A DNA stretch of 64,000 nucleotides, from positions 744,001-808,000 of the forward strand of contig JADJNW010000001.1 of the NCBI GenBank assembly GCA_016714085.1, written 5' to 3'. Below the pieces are notes generated by a model, which worked only from the letters and a program-made list of their open reading frames with translations, was not told the DNA's origin and searched no databases. Shown piece after piece: positions 43,692 through 54,065 of the stretch (the stretch's first letter is position 1; each line of letters starts with the position of its first letter). Source of the stretch: Saprospiraceae bacterium (lineage in GTDB: Bacteria; Bacteroidota; Bacteroidia; Chitinophagales; Saprospiraceae). Made by a program: the position numbers and the translations under genes.

Positions 43692-46600
43692 ATGAAATTT
43701 AAAAACACCTGGAGCATACTCTTTGCTCTAACTCTATTCTTTTCTTATTCCATAGCGCAGGAAGCGCCCAAGTTGCCTGGCGATAAGCTTTCCGAGCAGT
43801 TTCAAGGCTTGAAATGGCGCAATATCGGTCCCTTTCGCGGTGGTCGAAGCGTCGCTGCGGTAGGTGTACCGGGCAATCCGATGCTATATTACATGGGCAG
43901 TACGGGTGGCGGTGTCTGGAAAACCGAAAACGCTGGACAAAACTGGACGAATATTTCGGATGGCTTTTTCAAAACAGGTTCTGTCGGTGCAATTGCAGTC
44001 GCTGAATCTGACCCAAATGTCATTTACGTAGGCATGGGCGAACACGCGGTGCGCGGCGTGATGACTTCTCCCGGCGATGGGATATACAAATCGGTAGATG
44101 CCGGCAAAACCTGGGCGCATATTGGCTTGCCCGAATCAAGACATATTGCGCGTATTCAAGTTCATCCTAAAAATGCGAACGAAGTGTACGTGGCAGTGCA
44201 AGGGCCGGTACATGGCAAAAGCAAAGATCGAGGTATTTACAAAAGTACCGATGGCGGTAAGACCTGGAAACAAGTATTATTTGTAGATGAGAATACCGGC
44301 GCCAGCGAAGTGAGCATGGATAGGAACAATCCGCGTATTCTTTATGCATCGACGTGGGACCACATTCGCTTGCCGTGGAAAGCAGTGAGCGGTGGACCGG
44401 GTTCTGGCTTGTACCGATCAACCGATAGCGGCGAAACTTGGACAAAACTGAGCAAGGGCTTGCCTGACTTAATGGGAAAGACTGCTATTGCTGTTTCTCC
44501 TGCCAACCCTGATGTCGTTTATGCCAATATTGAAGCGGAAGGCGAAAAGGCAGGCGTGTATCGCTCGAATGATGGCGGCTCTACCTGGGCTCAGACTAGC
44601 AAAGACCGCACGACGATCACGCGCGCCTGGTATTATATTGAAATTTTCCCCGATCCGATTGACCCTGAAACGGTTTATGTTCTCAATGCTCCGATGTTGA
44701 AATCAACAGATGGCGGCAAAACTTTCTCACGCATCAGCGTTGGTCATGGCGATACGCATGATATGTGGATCAATCCTAATGATAATCAGAATATTATTTT
44801 GGCTGATGACGGTGGGGCCGAGATCACTTTTAATGGCGGTACGAATTGGTCCACTTTGAACAATCAACCTACTGCACAATTCTATCGCGTTGTTACCGAT
44901 AATCGTTTCCCTTATCATGTCTATGCCGGTCAGCAGGACAATTCTTCTGTGGCTATTGCCAGTCGTACCCTGGGCGGCGGCATTACTGAAAGAGACTGGT
45001 ATCCGGCAGCTGGCTGCGAGAGCGCTTTCTTAGCATTCGATCCAAATAATCCTGAGATTGTGTACGGTGGTTGTTACCAAGGTTATATCGAAGCTTTTAA
45101 TCATGAAACGGGCGAAACCAAAGACATCATGGCGTATCCGCGCATTGGTTTGGGTACAACGCCGAGCGAGCAGAAGTACCGTTTTAATTGGAATGCGCCG
45201 ATTATTTGGCAACCGCAAAATCCGAAAGTAATCTATCATGGTGCCCAAAAAGTGCTTCGCACTGAAGACGGTGGCATCACCTGGACAGAAATTAGCCCTG
45301 ATTTGACGCGCAACGATGTCACCAAACAAGGTGATGGCGGCGGCCCTTTTATCAATGAAGGTGCTGGTGGGGAGATTTACAATACAATTGCGTATTTGAT
45401 TGCTTCTCCGCATCAGGCAGGCGTGCTTTGGGCTGGCAGTGATTGCGGATTGGTTCATGTGACGCGCGATGAAGGCAAAAGCTGGCAGAATGTAACACCT
45501 CCGGGCATTGGCGAAGCGCTGATCAATTCTATCGAAGTATCTCCACATAATCCTTCTGCGGCTTATGTGGTGGCTACCAAATACAAATTCGATGATCCAA
45601 CGCCAATGGTCTATTACACAAGCGATTGGGGCAAAACCTGGACGAAAATTACCAATGGCATTGGCTCGAAAGATTTTGTGCGCGTCGTGCGCGAAGATCG
45701 CAAGAAACAAGGATTACTCTATGCTGGCACAGAGCGTGGTTTGTATATTTCTTTCGATAATGGCAAAAATTGGCAGAAATTCCAATTGAATTTGCCGATC
45801 GTACCCATCACGGATTTAACTTTCCATGATAATGATTTGATTGCAGCTACTTCCGGTCGGGCGTTTTGGATTTTAGATGATCTCGGCGCGATTCAGCAAA
45901 GTATGGGCAAATTTGGAGATCAAACAAGGGTGTTCATGCCAAAACCTACTTATCTGCTGCCTGGCGGCGGAGGAGGTGGTGGTGGTGGAAGCCGCGGCGC
46001 AATTGGTCAAAATCCTATGAGCGGTGTCATCATTGATTATTTCTTGCCATCAGATATGGATACCACCGATTTGACCTTGCAAATTACCGATGCGAATGAC
46101 AATATTATTCGCACTTACAAAAATATGCCGGATAAAAGCTTCAAGCGCTACGAAGGCGGCCCACAGCCGGAAGCAACATTCGCCTCCAAAACAGGTGTGA
46201 ATCGCTTCGCCTGGGATTTCCGTCGGGAGTCAGCGCCTGGCATCAATGGCATTTTTATTAATGGGGATTATCGCGGCAGCCGCATTGCGCCGGGCGATTA
46301 TAAAATTCGCATCATTACGCCAAAAGGTACGAGCGAACAAACGATCACTGTTGTGAAAGATCCAAGAGTAGAAGCGACGCCCCAGGATTTTGAGGCCAGC
46401 AAAAAGTACTGGTTCAAATAGATCAAGCGGTGAATGAAGTGCACAACGCGGTCAACCAAATGCGGGAAGTGCGGGAGCAGGTCAAAACGCTGAACGCTTC
46501 TTTAAAAGAGGTAGAAAGTGCTAAAGAATTAGTGAAAATTGGTGAAGATGTGATCAAGAAAATCAATGAATGGGAAGAACAATTGATTCAGCCAAAGCAG

Positions 46601-46855
46601 AAGACTTTCCAGGATGTGATCAATTTTTACAACCGCTTGAGCGCTGAAATGATGAACCTCCGCGGCCGCGTGGATCAGCACGAACCAAAGGTAACCGGCG
46701 GCGCCAAAGAGCGCATGACCGACTTGGTAAACGAATGGAATAAGCACCAAACTACAATGAACAAGATCGTCAGCGAGGATATAGCGAAGTATAATAAAAT
46801 GTACTTGGAGAGCAATTTCCCTGCGATTACTATACCGAAAGTGAGCAAACCATAA
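43692..46855 (+). CDS. Large secreted VPS10/sialidase-like beta-propeller protein, one frameshift
   Basis: Two frames (43692-46421, then to 46855) give 1054 residues if one A is restored in the AAAAA run at ~46403 (EASKKVLVQIDQAVNEVHNAV...). Signal peptide 1-22 (LFALTLFFSYSIA-Q). Residues ~30-740: VPS10/BNR-type propeller, with many 'SxDGGxTW' Asp-box turns (SVDAGKTWAHI, STDGGKTWKQV, TSDWGKTWTKI, SFDNGKNWQKF). Then a ten-residue glycine run, an Ig-like domain (FAWDFRRESAPGI...), and a C-terminal helical/coiled-coil region with paired Glu/Lys. Known in many Bacteroidota and Acidobacteriota as 'glycosyl hydrolase', without proven activity. Confidence 0.88.
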
Positions 46856-46866
46856 TTTAGCATAAA

Positions 46867-46938
46867 AGACTTGGAGACCTTGGAGACTTGGTGTGGAGGT
46901 GATAATATATCACCCAGTTACCCGGTCTCCAAATCTCC
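46867..46938. repeat. Word cluster E between convergent genes
   Basis: AGACTTGG, AGACCTTGG, AGACTTGG (46867-46891) pair with GGTCTCC, AAATCTCC (46924-46938). Spacing 8-9 bp, less regular. A second palindrome GGTGATA-TATCACC sits in its loop (46898-46914). Confidence 0.7.
46898..46914. terminator. Short palindrome in the loop of cluster E
   Basis: 7-bp stem GGTGATA (46898-46904) / TATCACC (46908-46914), 3-base loop. With the outer arms it forms a two-level hairpin between two gene ends; terminator function is inferred. Confidence 0.4.
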
Positions 46939-46959
46939 CCTTCTCCCTGTTCCTCGTCA

Positions 46960-48057
46960 CTAAGTCACCTTACGTCCTTTCCATTCATATTTTTTTATAA
47001 TATTCCCGGCAAAGCCTATCATGACAATGTAAATAATATGTAATAATTGAGATAAAAGAAAGCTTTTCATTAAATCTTTTCTTTTAAAAAAGTGGCAAGC
47101 TTCATGTAATAATTGATAATCAAAAAATATTTTTATAATACTTTGCATAAAGAATATTAAAATCATTACACTTCCGAAAAAAGGAATTAATAATAAGCTC
47201 AGTATAATATTACAACATAAAAAAAATACCATCGCTAATACAAACGCAATGTGCCATTCACGGTAAGCAGAAGACTTCGTAGCCCAACGAATACGCTGTT
47301 GCAGAAAGGATTTCCAGTCGGGTTTAGCTTTGGTAAATACGGTCGCATTAGGATTTTTCAAAAAGTAAATATCGTTAGGATATTGAGCGGCAATTTTTTG
47401 CACGAGCATCATATCATCGCCCGAAGCCAAGTGATTAATACCTTCAAATCTATTTACTTCATAAAAAACAGATTTTGCATAAGCCAGATTCGCGCCATTG
47501 CTCAGGCGCATCGTACGCGCGTGAATGCCCGCGCCCGTGAGCAGCATGGTACCAGCATAATCAAGTGATTGAAAGCGTTCTAACAGGTTTCGCTCTTGAA
47601 AAAAATTGACCGGAGCAGCGATACATTTAGCGTTTTTTATTTCATATAAAGAAGCAAGTAATAATAACCATTCTGGCTGTGCGATGCAATCCCCATCCGT
47701 AGTAACGATGAGCGAGCCACGCGCTTGTGAAACGCCTAATTCTATTGCTTTTTTCTTATATTTTTTTAGTTTTGTAATAATCGCTGCGGTTCGATCGGTG
47801 GAATGATCGTCTATTATGATAATTTCATATAAATCTTTTGGATAGGATTGTTTTAAAATGGACTGCAAACACTTGTGGATATTGGCTTCTTCGTTTCTGA
47901 CGGGAATTATAATGGAAATAAAAGTTTTCGGCTGGAAATCAGGCGGCATTTGCCAAACAGGCAATTCCTTCCAGGATTGAAGTGCAGCCGTAATTATATA
48001 TCCATAAAAAATACAGAGTAAAAAGCTGATTATCAGGTAAATTGCAAAAATAATCAA
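46960..48057 (-). CDS. Membrane-bound family 2 glycosyltransferase
   Basis: 365 residues. N-terminal membrane helix (2-22), GT-A catalytic domain (~45-265: ISIIIPVRNEEANIHKCLQSIL, IIIIDDHSTDRTA, VTTDGDCIAQPEWL, the DxD metal motif as DGD, and QQRIRWATKS as QxxRW-type acceptor motif), then three C-terminal membrane helices. Processive or polyprenyl-sugar transferase of polysaccharide synthesis; substrate unknown. Possibly co-transcribed with the 165-residue membrane protein upstream (gap 17 bases). Confidence 0.9.
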   Translation of the reverse strand: MIIFAIYLIISFLLCIFYGYIITAALQSWKELPVWQMPPDFQPKTFISIIIPVRNEEANIHKCLQSILKQSYPKDLYEIIIIDDHSTDRTAAIITKLKKYKKKAIELGVSQARGSLIVTTDGDCIAQPEWLLLLASLYEIKNAKCIAAPVNFFQERNLLERFQSLDYAGTMLLTGAGIHARTMRLSNGANLAYAKSVFYEVNRFEGINHLASGDDMMLVQKIAAQYPNDIYFLKNPNATVFTKAKPDWKSFLQQRIRWATKSSAYREWHIAFVLAMVFFLCCNIILSLLLIPFFGSVMILIFFMQSIIKIFFDYQLLHEACHFFKRKDLMKSFLLSQLLHIIYIVMIGFAGNIIKKYEWKGRKVT

Positions 48058-48077
48058 GGGTCAATGATAAATGGTCA
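48057..48077. repeat. Heptamer array K
   Basis: AGGGTCA, ATGATAA, ATGGTCA in 7-bp phase between the glycosyltransferase start and the next gene's stop. Same words as array J (14711). In the tiny gap it replaces the ribosome-binding region of the glycosyltransferase. Confidence 0.6.
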
Positions 48078-48572
48078 ATTAAAAAACTGATCGTAGCGGT
48101 CGTCTTTTTTCTCCTCGCGGGTTTGTGGCTGCTCCTGTTTTTCCAGGCGTTTCAGTTTGATTGGCTTATCTTCCACGATTTCTTCAAAGTCCACATATTC
48201 ACCAATTTTTCGCGTTTCCTGCTCTTGCTGTGCTTTTCGCATTTGTTTTTTGAATAAAGCCCTACTAAATAACAATGCACTTACCACAGGAAAAAATACG
48301 AGTGAAAGCACCGTAGCGCCTACGCCCATGAGTGTATTACGGCGTATCATATTGCCCAACCATTTGACATAATTAACGATCACTTTATGATCGATAATAG
48401 CTGTTGCAATTAATAAAAAAGGTGATAAGAAATATAATATTCTAAAAATAAAACGCGCCAATATAAATAATCCTACCAGCACAAGCGCCAGAATTACAAT
48501 GCTCCAGATAGAATTGATCGGATTATTATTATTGCCGCCAAAATTATATCTATATTCTCGACGAAAACTCAT
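48075..48572 (-). CDS. Hypothetical membrane protein with charged C-terminus
   Basis: 165 residues: short N-terminal segment with NNNN, two or three hydrophobic segments (about 22-47, 49-64, 82-105), then a Lys/Glu/Gln-rich cytoplasmic tail (FKKQMRKAQQEQETRK...). No domain recognised. Upstream of, and same strand as, the glycosyltransferase; likely the same transcript. Confidence 0.65.
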   Translation of the reverse strand: MSFRREYRYNFGGNNNNPINSIWSIVILALVLVGLFILARFIFRILYFLSPFLLIATAIIDHKVIVNYVKWLGNMIRRNTLMGVGATVLSLVFFPVVSALLFSRALFKKQMRKAQQEQETRKIGEYVDFEEIVEDKPIKLKRLEKQEQPQTREEKKDDRYDQFFN

Positions 48573-48739
48573 ATGCTCCTTTTTTATGTAAACGTATCAA
48601 ATTTTAAAAGTTCAATAACTCATTCATTCAACTAATAAAAGTAAGCAAAAGTTTGGATAAAGACAAACCACATAGACGATGTGCAATATTTGACCGACGA
48701 GCAAAAGACGTTAAGATGCCGTTAACACTTTCATAAGCA

Positions 48740-48770
48740 TTGTTTTTCCCGTAGAATCCTTTTATTTTTG
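48740..48770 (+). promoter_or_regulatory. Promoter for the TlpA-like thioredoxin gene
   Basis: TTG (48740-48742), 20-base spacer, TATTTTTG (48763-48770): good TTG-N20-TAnnTTTG. About 19 bases before ATG 48790. Confidence 0.65.
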
Positions 48771-48789
48771 AGCACAAAATTTTTGTATT

Positions 48790-50140
48790 ATGAAAAAATC
48801 CATGAGTATATTGATTTCGCTACTGGTCGCTTTGCAAATAGCCGCTGCGCAGGAGACTGTAACATTGACTTGCGCTTTGACGGATTGTGAAGATCAAATA
48901 GGCTTGTATCGCTTTAATGGCGTGGCTTTTGAGGCAATTCAATCTCCAAAATTACTGGAAGATAATACGCTCAAATTTACAGTTTCCAAGACCAAAGAAC
49001 CCCGTTTTTATTATATCGGGCAAGGTAGCTCTATGCGTCCGCTTTTGCTGGGAACAGAAAAGAAGTGCAATTAGCCGGCACTTGCAAAAATATTCCTAAA
49101 GCAACGGTAAGTGGTTCGCCGTTGAATGAACAATACGATGGCTTGAAAAAAGAACTCACGGATTTCAAACGCCGCACCGGTTTATTGATTCGGAAATTTC
49201 GCATGAGCAATAGCGAAGACAAAGCGAAAGCAGTAGAAGATATGAAAGTATTGGATGCTGAAAAATTGCTTTTTTGGATTCTTTGAAAAAGGCGCAACCT
49301 TATTTTGCTAAAATCGCAGCCCTGGAAACTTACACCAGCTATGATGGCAACGAGCATAAAGATAAATACAGCAACGAAATTGAGTATTTCGCTTCCGAAT
49401 TTTTCCGCTATGTGGATTTCAAGGATAAAACCTACGAGCAGTTGCCCTGGGTGCATGAAGCCTTCAGAAATTATGCCGGAACGCTATGCAATGTGGGCCT
49501 TCCTGATGAAGCGGTAAAAGCTTATTTGGATAAGCAATTGCAAGTGATACCGCAAGGATCACAGACGCATTTGATGGCCTTGAGTGGCGTAGTGTCAGTG
49601 CTGAGACAGACAAAAAATGGGAATTTTGTTCCTTATGCCGAAGCGTTTATCCAGGAATTTAAAGATGAATCGCCCGCTGCTGCTGCTGATTTGCAAAAGC
49701 ATTTGGACGCCGTCAAGAGTTTTGCAGTAGGAGGCGTAGCGCCTGATTTTGCTCAAAAAACGCCAGAAGGTGAGGATTTGAAACTAAGCGATTTGCGCGG
49801 TAAAGTGGTGTTGGTTGATTTTTGGGCAAGCTGGTGCGGCCCTTGCCGTAGAGAGAATCCCAATGTAGTGAGGGTTTATAATCAGTATAAAGAAAAGGGC
49901 TTTGAAATTCTTGGGGTTAGTTTGGATCAAGATAAAAACCGCTGGCTACAGGCGATTGAAAAGGATGGCTTGACCTGGCGTCATGTTAGCGATCTCAAAG
50001 GTTGGCAAAACGAAGTTGCACAATTATATAGCGTGAGCGCTATTCCGCATACGATTTTGCTGGATGCCGAAGGAAAAATCATTGCAAGAAACCTGCGTGG
50101 GCCTGCCTTGGAAAATAAATTAGCAGAATTATTTGAATAA
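48790..50140 (+). CDS. TlpA-like thioredoxin-domain protein, two frameshifts
   Basis: Three frames (48790-49074, 49065-49286, 49274-50140) join into 450 residues if one A is restored at ~49061 (GTEKEVQLAG...) and one T in the T run at ~49270 (EKLLFLDSLKKAQPYF). Signal peptide 1-20 (ILISLLVALQIAAA-Q). N-terminal DUF4369-like beta domain; middle helical part; C-terminal TlpA/AhpC domain with the redox site WASWCGPCRRENPNVVRVY (CGPC) and the cis-proline SAIPHTILLD. Periplasmic disulfide reductase family; partner unknown. Confidence 0.88.
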
Positions 50141-50152
50141 AGTTAAAATGTG

Positions 50153-50215
50153 TTATTGGTTATCTGTTATCGGCACACTCCTCCAATACTCTCAGATAAC
50201 CAATAACAGATAACC
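50153..50215. repeat. Heptamer array F (inverted halves) downstream of thioredoxin gene
   Basis: Left: TTATTGG, TTATCTG, TTATCGG (50153-50173). Right: GATAACC, AATAACA, GATAACC (50195-50215). GGTTATCTGTTAT of the left pairs with ATAACAGATAACC of the right with no mismatch. It lies 10 bases before the next gene's ATG. Confidence 0.85.
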
Positions 50216-50225
50216 ACTTAAATCC

Positions 50226-50966
50226 ATGCTGAAGGACTTCTTCTCCGGCATTTCTTCTTACGGCAAAGCACTCCAGCTTATTCCTCAATTAAAACTTTGG
50301 GGCTATATTATTGTGCCGGGCTTAATGAGCTTATTGCTCGGCGCTGGCATTATCTGGCTGGCTATTGGTGTTTCTGATAATATCGGCGGCTGGCTGATTT
50401 CGCTTTATCCGTGGGAATGGGGCAAAGGTGTTTTTGAAAAAATAGCTAATATTTTCGGGGGTCTGCTGATAGGCGCGGTGGGTTTGATCTTGTTCAAAAA
50501 CCTCGTCATTACTATTGCCTCGCCAATTATGTCGCCCTTGTCAGAAAAAGTAGAAAAAGCGCTTAGAGGCTCCCCAAGTAATGTAAGTATCAATATTTCA
50601 GGCATCATCAGCGATCTTATTCGTGGCATTCGTATATCTATTCGACTGATTATAAGAGAGTTATTTTTTACGCTTTTGCTATTATTGTTGGGTTTAATCC
50701 CATTTCTTAGCCCTTTTGTAGCCGGAGCGATTTTCTTCGTACAAGCCTACTATGCTGGCGCCGGCAATATTGATTTTGCTTTGGAACGCCATTTCCGCGT
50801 ACGAGATAGCGTTCGATTCGTCAGAAGATACCGTTTATTGGCTATTGGCAACGGCACGGTGTATCTGCTCCTTTTGTTTACAGGCATTGGTTTTTTGTTC
50901 GCTTTGCCTTTGGGTGTGATTGCAGCCACCGTCGAAACCGTTAAACGATTGAATTACAGTAAGTAA
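50226..50966 (+). CDS. EI24-domain (CysZ-like) membrane protein
   Basis: 246 residues with four hydrophobic blocks (about 25-50, 75-98, 140-170, 212-235) and a core pattern SPIMSPLSEKVEKALRG typical of the EI24/CysZ family. CysZ members transport sulfate, others are uncharacterised, so substrate is not assigned. Array F is in its leader. Confidence 0.8.
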   Translation: MLKDFFSGISSYGKALQLIPQLKLWGYIIVPGLMSLLLGAGIIWLAIGVSDNIGGWLISLYPWEWGKGVFEKIANIFGGLLIGAVGLILFKNLVITIASPIMSPLSEKVEKALRGSPSNVSINISGIISDLIRGIRISIRLIIRELFFTLLLLLLGLIPFLSPFVAGAIFFVQAYYAGAGNIDFALERHFRVRDSVRFVRRYRLLAIGNGTVYLLLLFTGIGFLFALPLGVIAATVETVKRLNYSK

Positions 50967-51065
50967 ACTGTCGCCAACGCGTCTTTCTTATCAGATGAAT
51001 CTAACTTTTTTGACAACTAAACCTCGCCTATTCTCGTTGTCTTTTAAAATAAACCAAGATTCATC

Positions 51066-51743
51066 ATGCGAAACCTATTGATTCTGCTCAGTTTTTTTGC
51101 ATTGACTACCTCCTGCACCCAAAATAAATCTTCGTCATCCGATCAAGATGCTGGTGTTCAGCCTGTTAACCTTGAAGAAAATGCTAAATATAATGCCCAA
51201 GCCGTTTTTGCATCGGGTTGCTTCTGGTGCGTTGAAGGCGTATTCGAAAGCGTGAAAGGTGTCGGCGATGTGATCTCTGGCTACTCCGGCGGTCATACCT
51301 CCAATCCTACTTACAACGAAGTTGGTTCCGGTTCTACGGGTCATGCCGAAGCGGTATTAGTGCCTTACGATTCGAATATTGTGGATTATCCAACTTTGCT
51401 AAAGGTCTATTTCAACTCAATGGATCCAACTCAAGTCAATGGGCAAGGCCCGGATCGCGGCACACCGTATCGTTCGATTATTTTTTATCAAAATGAGCAA
51501 GAACGGCAGTTGGCAGAAGATATGATCAAAAAATTAGATGCGTCAGGCGAGTATAATCGCCCGATTTCTGTGGAAGTGAAAGCCTTTGAAAAGTTTTGGC
51601 CGGCGGAGGATTATCACCAGGATTATGTCAAAAATCATCCCAACGACAATCCTTATGTACTGAACGAATCTATCCCGCGCATCAAACGTTTTCAGCGGCA
51701 GTTCCCGGAATTGATTAAACCAAATAAAAATTTGGTAAAATAA
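51066..51743 (+). CDS. msrA: Peptide-methionine (S)-S-oxide reductase, exported lipoprotein
   Basis: Repairs methionine-S-sulfoxide in proteins. 225 residues. Lipobox FALTTSC (Cys17) after a hydrophobic signal, so it is a lipoprotein facing the periplasm or outer surface; a Ser/Asp-rich linker follows. Catalytic GCFWCVEGVFESVKGV, GYSGGHTSNPTY and GHAEAV are complete. No MsrB partner is next to it. Strong terminator after the stop. Confidence 0.95.
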   Translation: MRNLLILLSFFALTTSCTQNKSSSSDQDAGVQPVNLEENAKYNAQAVFASGCFWCVEGVFESVKGVGDVISGYSGGHTSNPTYNEVGSGSTGHAEAVLVPYDSNIVDYPTLLKVYFNSMDPTQVNGQGPDRGTPYRSIIFYQNEQERQLAEDMIKKLDASGEYNRPISVEVKAFEKFWPAEDYHQDYVKNHPNDNPYVLNESIPRIKRFQRQFPELIKPNKNLVK

Positions 51744-51747
51744 GAAT

Positions 51748-51787
51748 AATACGTTTAGGAAACTTTCGAAGGTTTCCTAAACGTATT
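51748..51787. terminator. Bidirectional terminator after msrA
   Basis: 16-bp stem AATACGTTTAGGAAAC / GTTTCCTAAACGTATT, 8-base loop, T-rich right flank. Next gene converges 6 bases away. Confidence 0.9.
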
Positions 51788-51793
51788 TCTTCG

Positions 51794-52456
51794 TTATTGC
51801 AGGCGGCTTATTTTTCGCAAACTAATGTCATTCAGCGCTTTACGCAGATCGTTTTCAGAAATATTTTCGCCTTCAATATTAACGACGAAACGATTATCCA
51901 CGAGTACACTCAATTGCCCGGATTTATTTTTTTTATCATATTGCTCAAAAGCTTTATGCCCGTCAATCTTGGTCGTGCGCTCGTAGCCATCATCTGATTC
52001 GCGCTCGAATTCCATATTCGCCCACATTGCCAAACCGGCAAGCGTAAGTGTAGAGCCACCAGCATCCACGATCGATACATCTAATTCTTTCTCGCCTTCC
52101 TCATATTCTGCGGTAGCCGTAGAAATGCTGAGTCCCTGCATCCCTGACTTTTGCCCTTCAATATTCGTGCGCTTCATCCCCAGCAAACTATTGGGCATCA
52201 AGTCTTTCAACGATTGATAGGACACAACTTCTTTGGCATCTACGTCACCTGCGCTCAACTGACGCAGGGCTTCTTTAGTAGCTTCCATAGGGTCATCGGT
52301 TTCAATCGTCACCGTAGATTTTTCCCCGTCTTCTTCGCTTTCTATAGTACTCGTCGTATCGTTATCATCTTCTTTTTCTTTAGATGCGCCGCCACAGCTT
52401 GGCAAGGTAAACAAGGCGATCATCATGAGAAATGCTAATAACGGTTGTAATTTCAT
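51794..52456 (-). CDS. Hypothetical lipoprotein, 220 residues
   Basis: From ATG 52456: MKLQPLLAFLMMIALFTLPSC lipobox, followed by an acidic, Thr/Ser-rich linker. The globular part (PMEATKEALRQLS..., LMPNSLLGMKRTNIEGQKSGMQGLSISTATAEYEEGEKELDVSIVDAGGSTL...) is not a family I recognise, though similar proteins in Bacteroidota are annotated as lipoproteins of unknown function. Convergent with msrA. Confidence 0.7.
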   Translation of the reverse strand: MKLQPLLAFLMMIALFTLPSCGGASKEKEDDNDTTSTIESEEDGEKSTVTIETDDPMEATKEALRQLSAGDVDAKEVVSYQSLKDLMPNSLLGMKRTNIEGQKSGMQGLSISTATAEYEEGEKELDVSIVDAGGSTLTLAGLAMWANMEFERESDDGYERTTKIDGHKAFEQYDKKNKSGQLSVLVDNRFVVNIEGENISENDLRKALNDISLRKISRLQ

Positions 52457-52584
52457 AGTGAATAAAGTGTTTTTGGTTTTGGTTAAAATGTGTATCAATT
52501 TGATGCACTTTTATAAAAATTCTACTCGTAATTATATAATTAATGCAAAAAGCAAAACATTTTAATATTTCATTCACCACTTTA

Positions 52585-54032
52585 TTACTTTTTCGCAGCA
52601 TCATCTTTACCCGCTTCCGGCTTCACTTCATGCCCATTTGCTGACTGTTTTTCTTCCGGCGCTTCAATTTTCTGTTTACCCAAATATTGCGGCAAATCCA
52701 TACCAGCCATATCGAACAAGTCTTTCATCGGTGGCACCGATTTGTACATACCCGACAAGAAATTAGCGGTCGAATTGCCATCGCCATTGCCACCTTCCCA
52801 CACGGTTACTTTGTCAATCTTGATATTCTTAATCGCCTCCACTTGCGTTTTCACCAATTCTTCCAATTTATCAGCTATCAACATCAACACGGCGTCGCGG
52901 GAGTTGCCACCGGCTGCTTTTACAATTTGATCAAAACCTAAAGCTTGTTTGCTCAAAATCTCATACAAACCTTTTGCTTCGGCTTCTTTTTTCAAGAAAA
53001 TGGCATCGGCTTCCCCTTTGGCTAAGCGGCGCGTCTGCTCGGCTTCGGCCTCGGCATCAATTTCCATTTTGCGTTTTTCGATTTCGGCTTGCACGATAAT
53101 GTCGGCCTGCTTGGTCGCCAGTTCGCGCTGGGCACGGGCATCTTCCGCTAATTTTTCAGCAGCATAGGCTTCTTCCAGGGCTTTCGCCGCTTGGATTTTT
53201 TCAGCCGTCATAGCAATACGCAAGGCTTCTGCCTCTTTCAGTCGGCGTTCGGCATCGGACATCGCAATTTTCACTTTCGATTCGTTCTCCCCTCCAATTG
53301 CTTTTGCATTCGCTTCTGCTTCCCCCACTTTGGCATCCGCTTCCGCAGAAGAAACTTTGATACGCTGATCCATTTTAGCATTGGCTTCCCCGATAGAACC
53401 ATCGCGGTTTTTCTCACCACATTCATCCGAGCATCGTTGATGGCTTTGGCTGCTGCCTCTTTACCAAGCGCTTCGATATAACCGGATTCATCTTGAATAT
53501 CGGTCACGTTTACGTTGATCAGCGTCAAGCCAATTTTCTTCAATTCCGCGCCAACATTGGTAGCTACGTTCGATAAAAACTTATCGCGATCAGAGTTAAT
53601 CTCTTCAATGTCCATGGTAGCAACGACGAGGCGCAACTGTCCGAAAATAATGTCCTTGGCAATATCGCGGATTTCTTCCTGACGCTTGCCCAGCAAACGC
53701 TCGGCAGCATTGAGCATTGTACCTTCTTCATTAGAAATACCGACCGTAAATCGGGAAGGTACATTCACACGAATATTTTGTTTACTCAAAGCACCCCGCA
53801 AATCCACATCAATCGAAATCGGCGTCAAATCCAAATATTCATAAGCTTGAATGACCGGCCACACAAAGGCTGCACCACCTGCCAGGCATTTCGCCGAACC
53901 GCTATTGGTACGTCCATAAATCACCAGGATTTTATCAGAAGGGCAACGCTTGTAGCGCGAGATGAAAAAGATAAGCATCAAAAAGAGCAGGAATATCAAC
54001 CCGCCTACTAAAAAAATTACAGATTCTGTCAT
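52585..54032 (-). CDS. Flotillin/YqiK-type membrane protein, one frameshift
   Basis: Two frames (53271-54032, 52585-53373) join into 482 residues if one A is restored in the A run near 53415 (MNVVRKNRDGSIGEANAKMDQRI). N-terminal membrane segment (5-25), SPFH/PHB domain (30-200: KCLAGGAAFVWPVIQAYEYLDL), long Glu/Ala coiled coil (200-370), C-terminal region. Bacterial flotillins organise functional membrane microdomains and normally pair with NfeD, whose gene (54066) lies just upstream on the same strand, 33 bases apart. Confidence 0.92.
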
Positions 54033-54065
54033 TGTTGTATGTTTTTTCCGAGGTTTTTGATTTGG

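Noticed and set aside
45030..45710. 226-codon ORF on minus inside the propeller protein gene
   Set aside because: Lies entirely within a conserved gene on the other strand; composition and lack of domain indicate a shadow.
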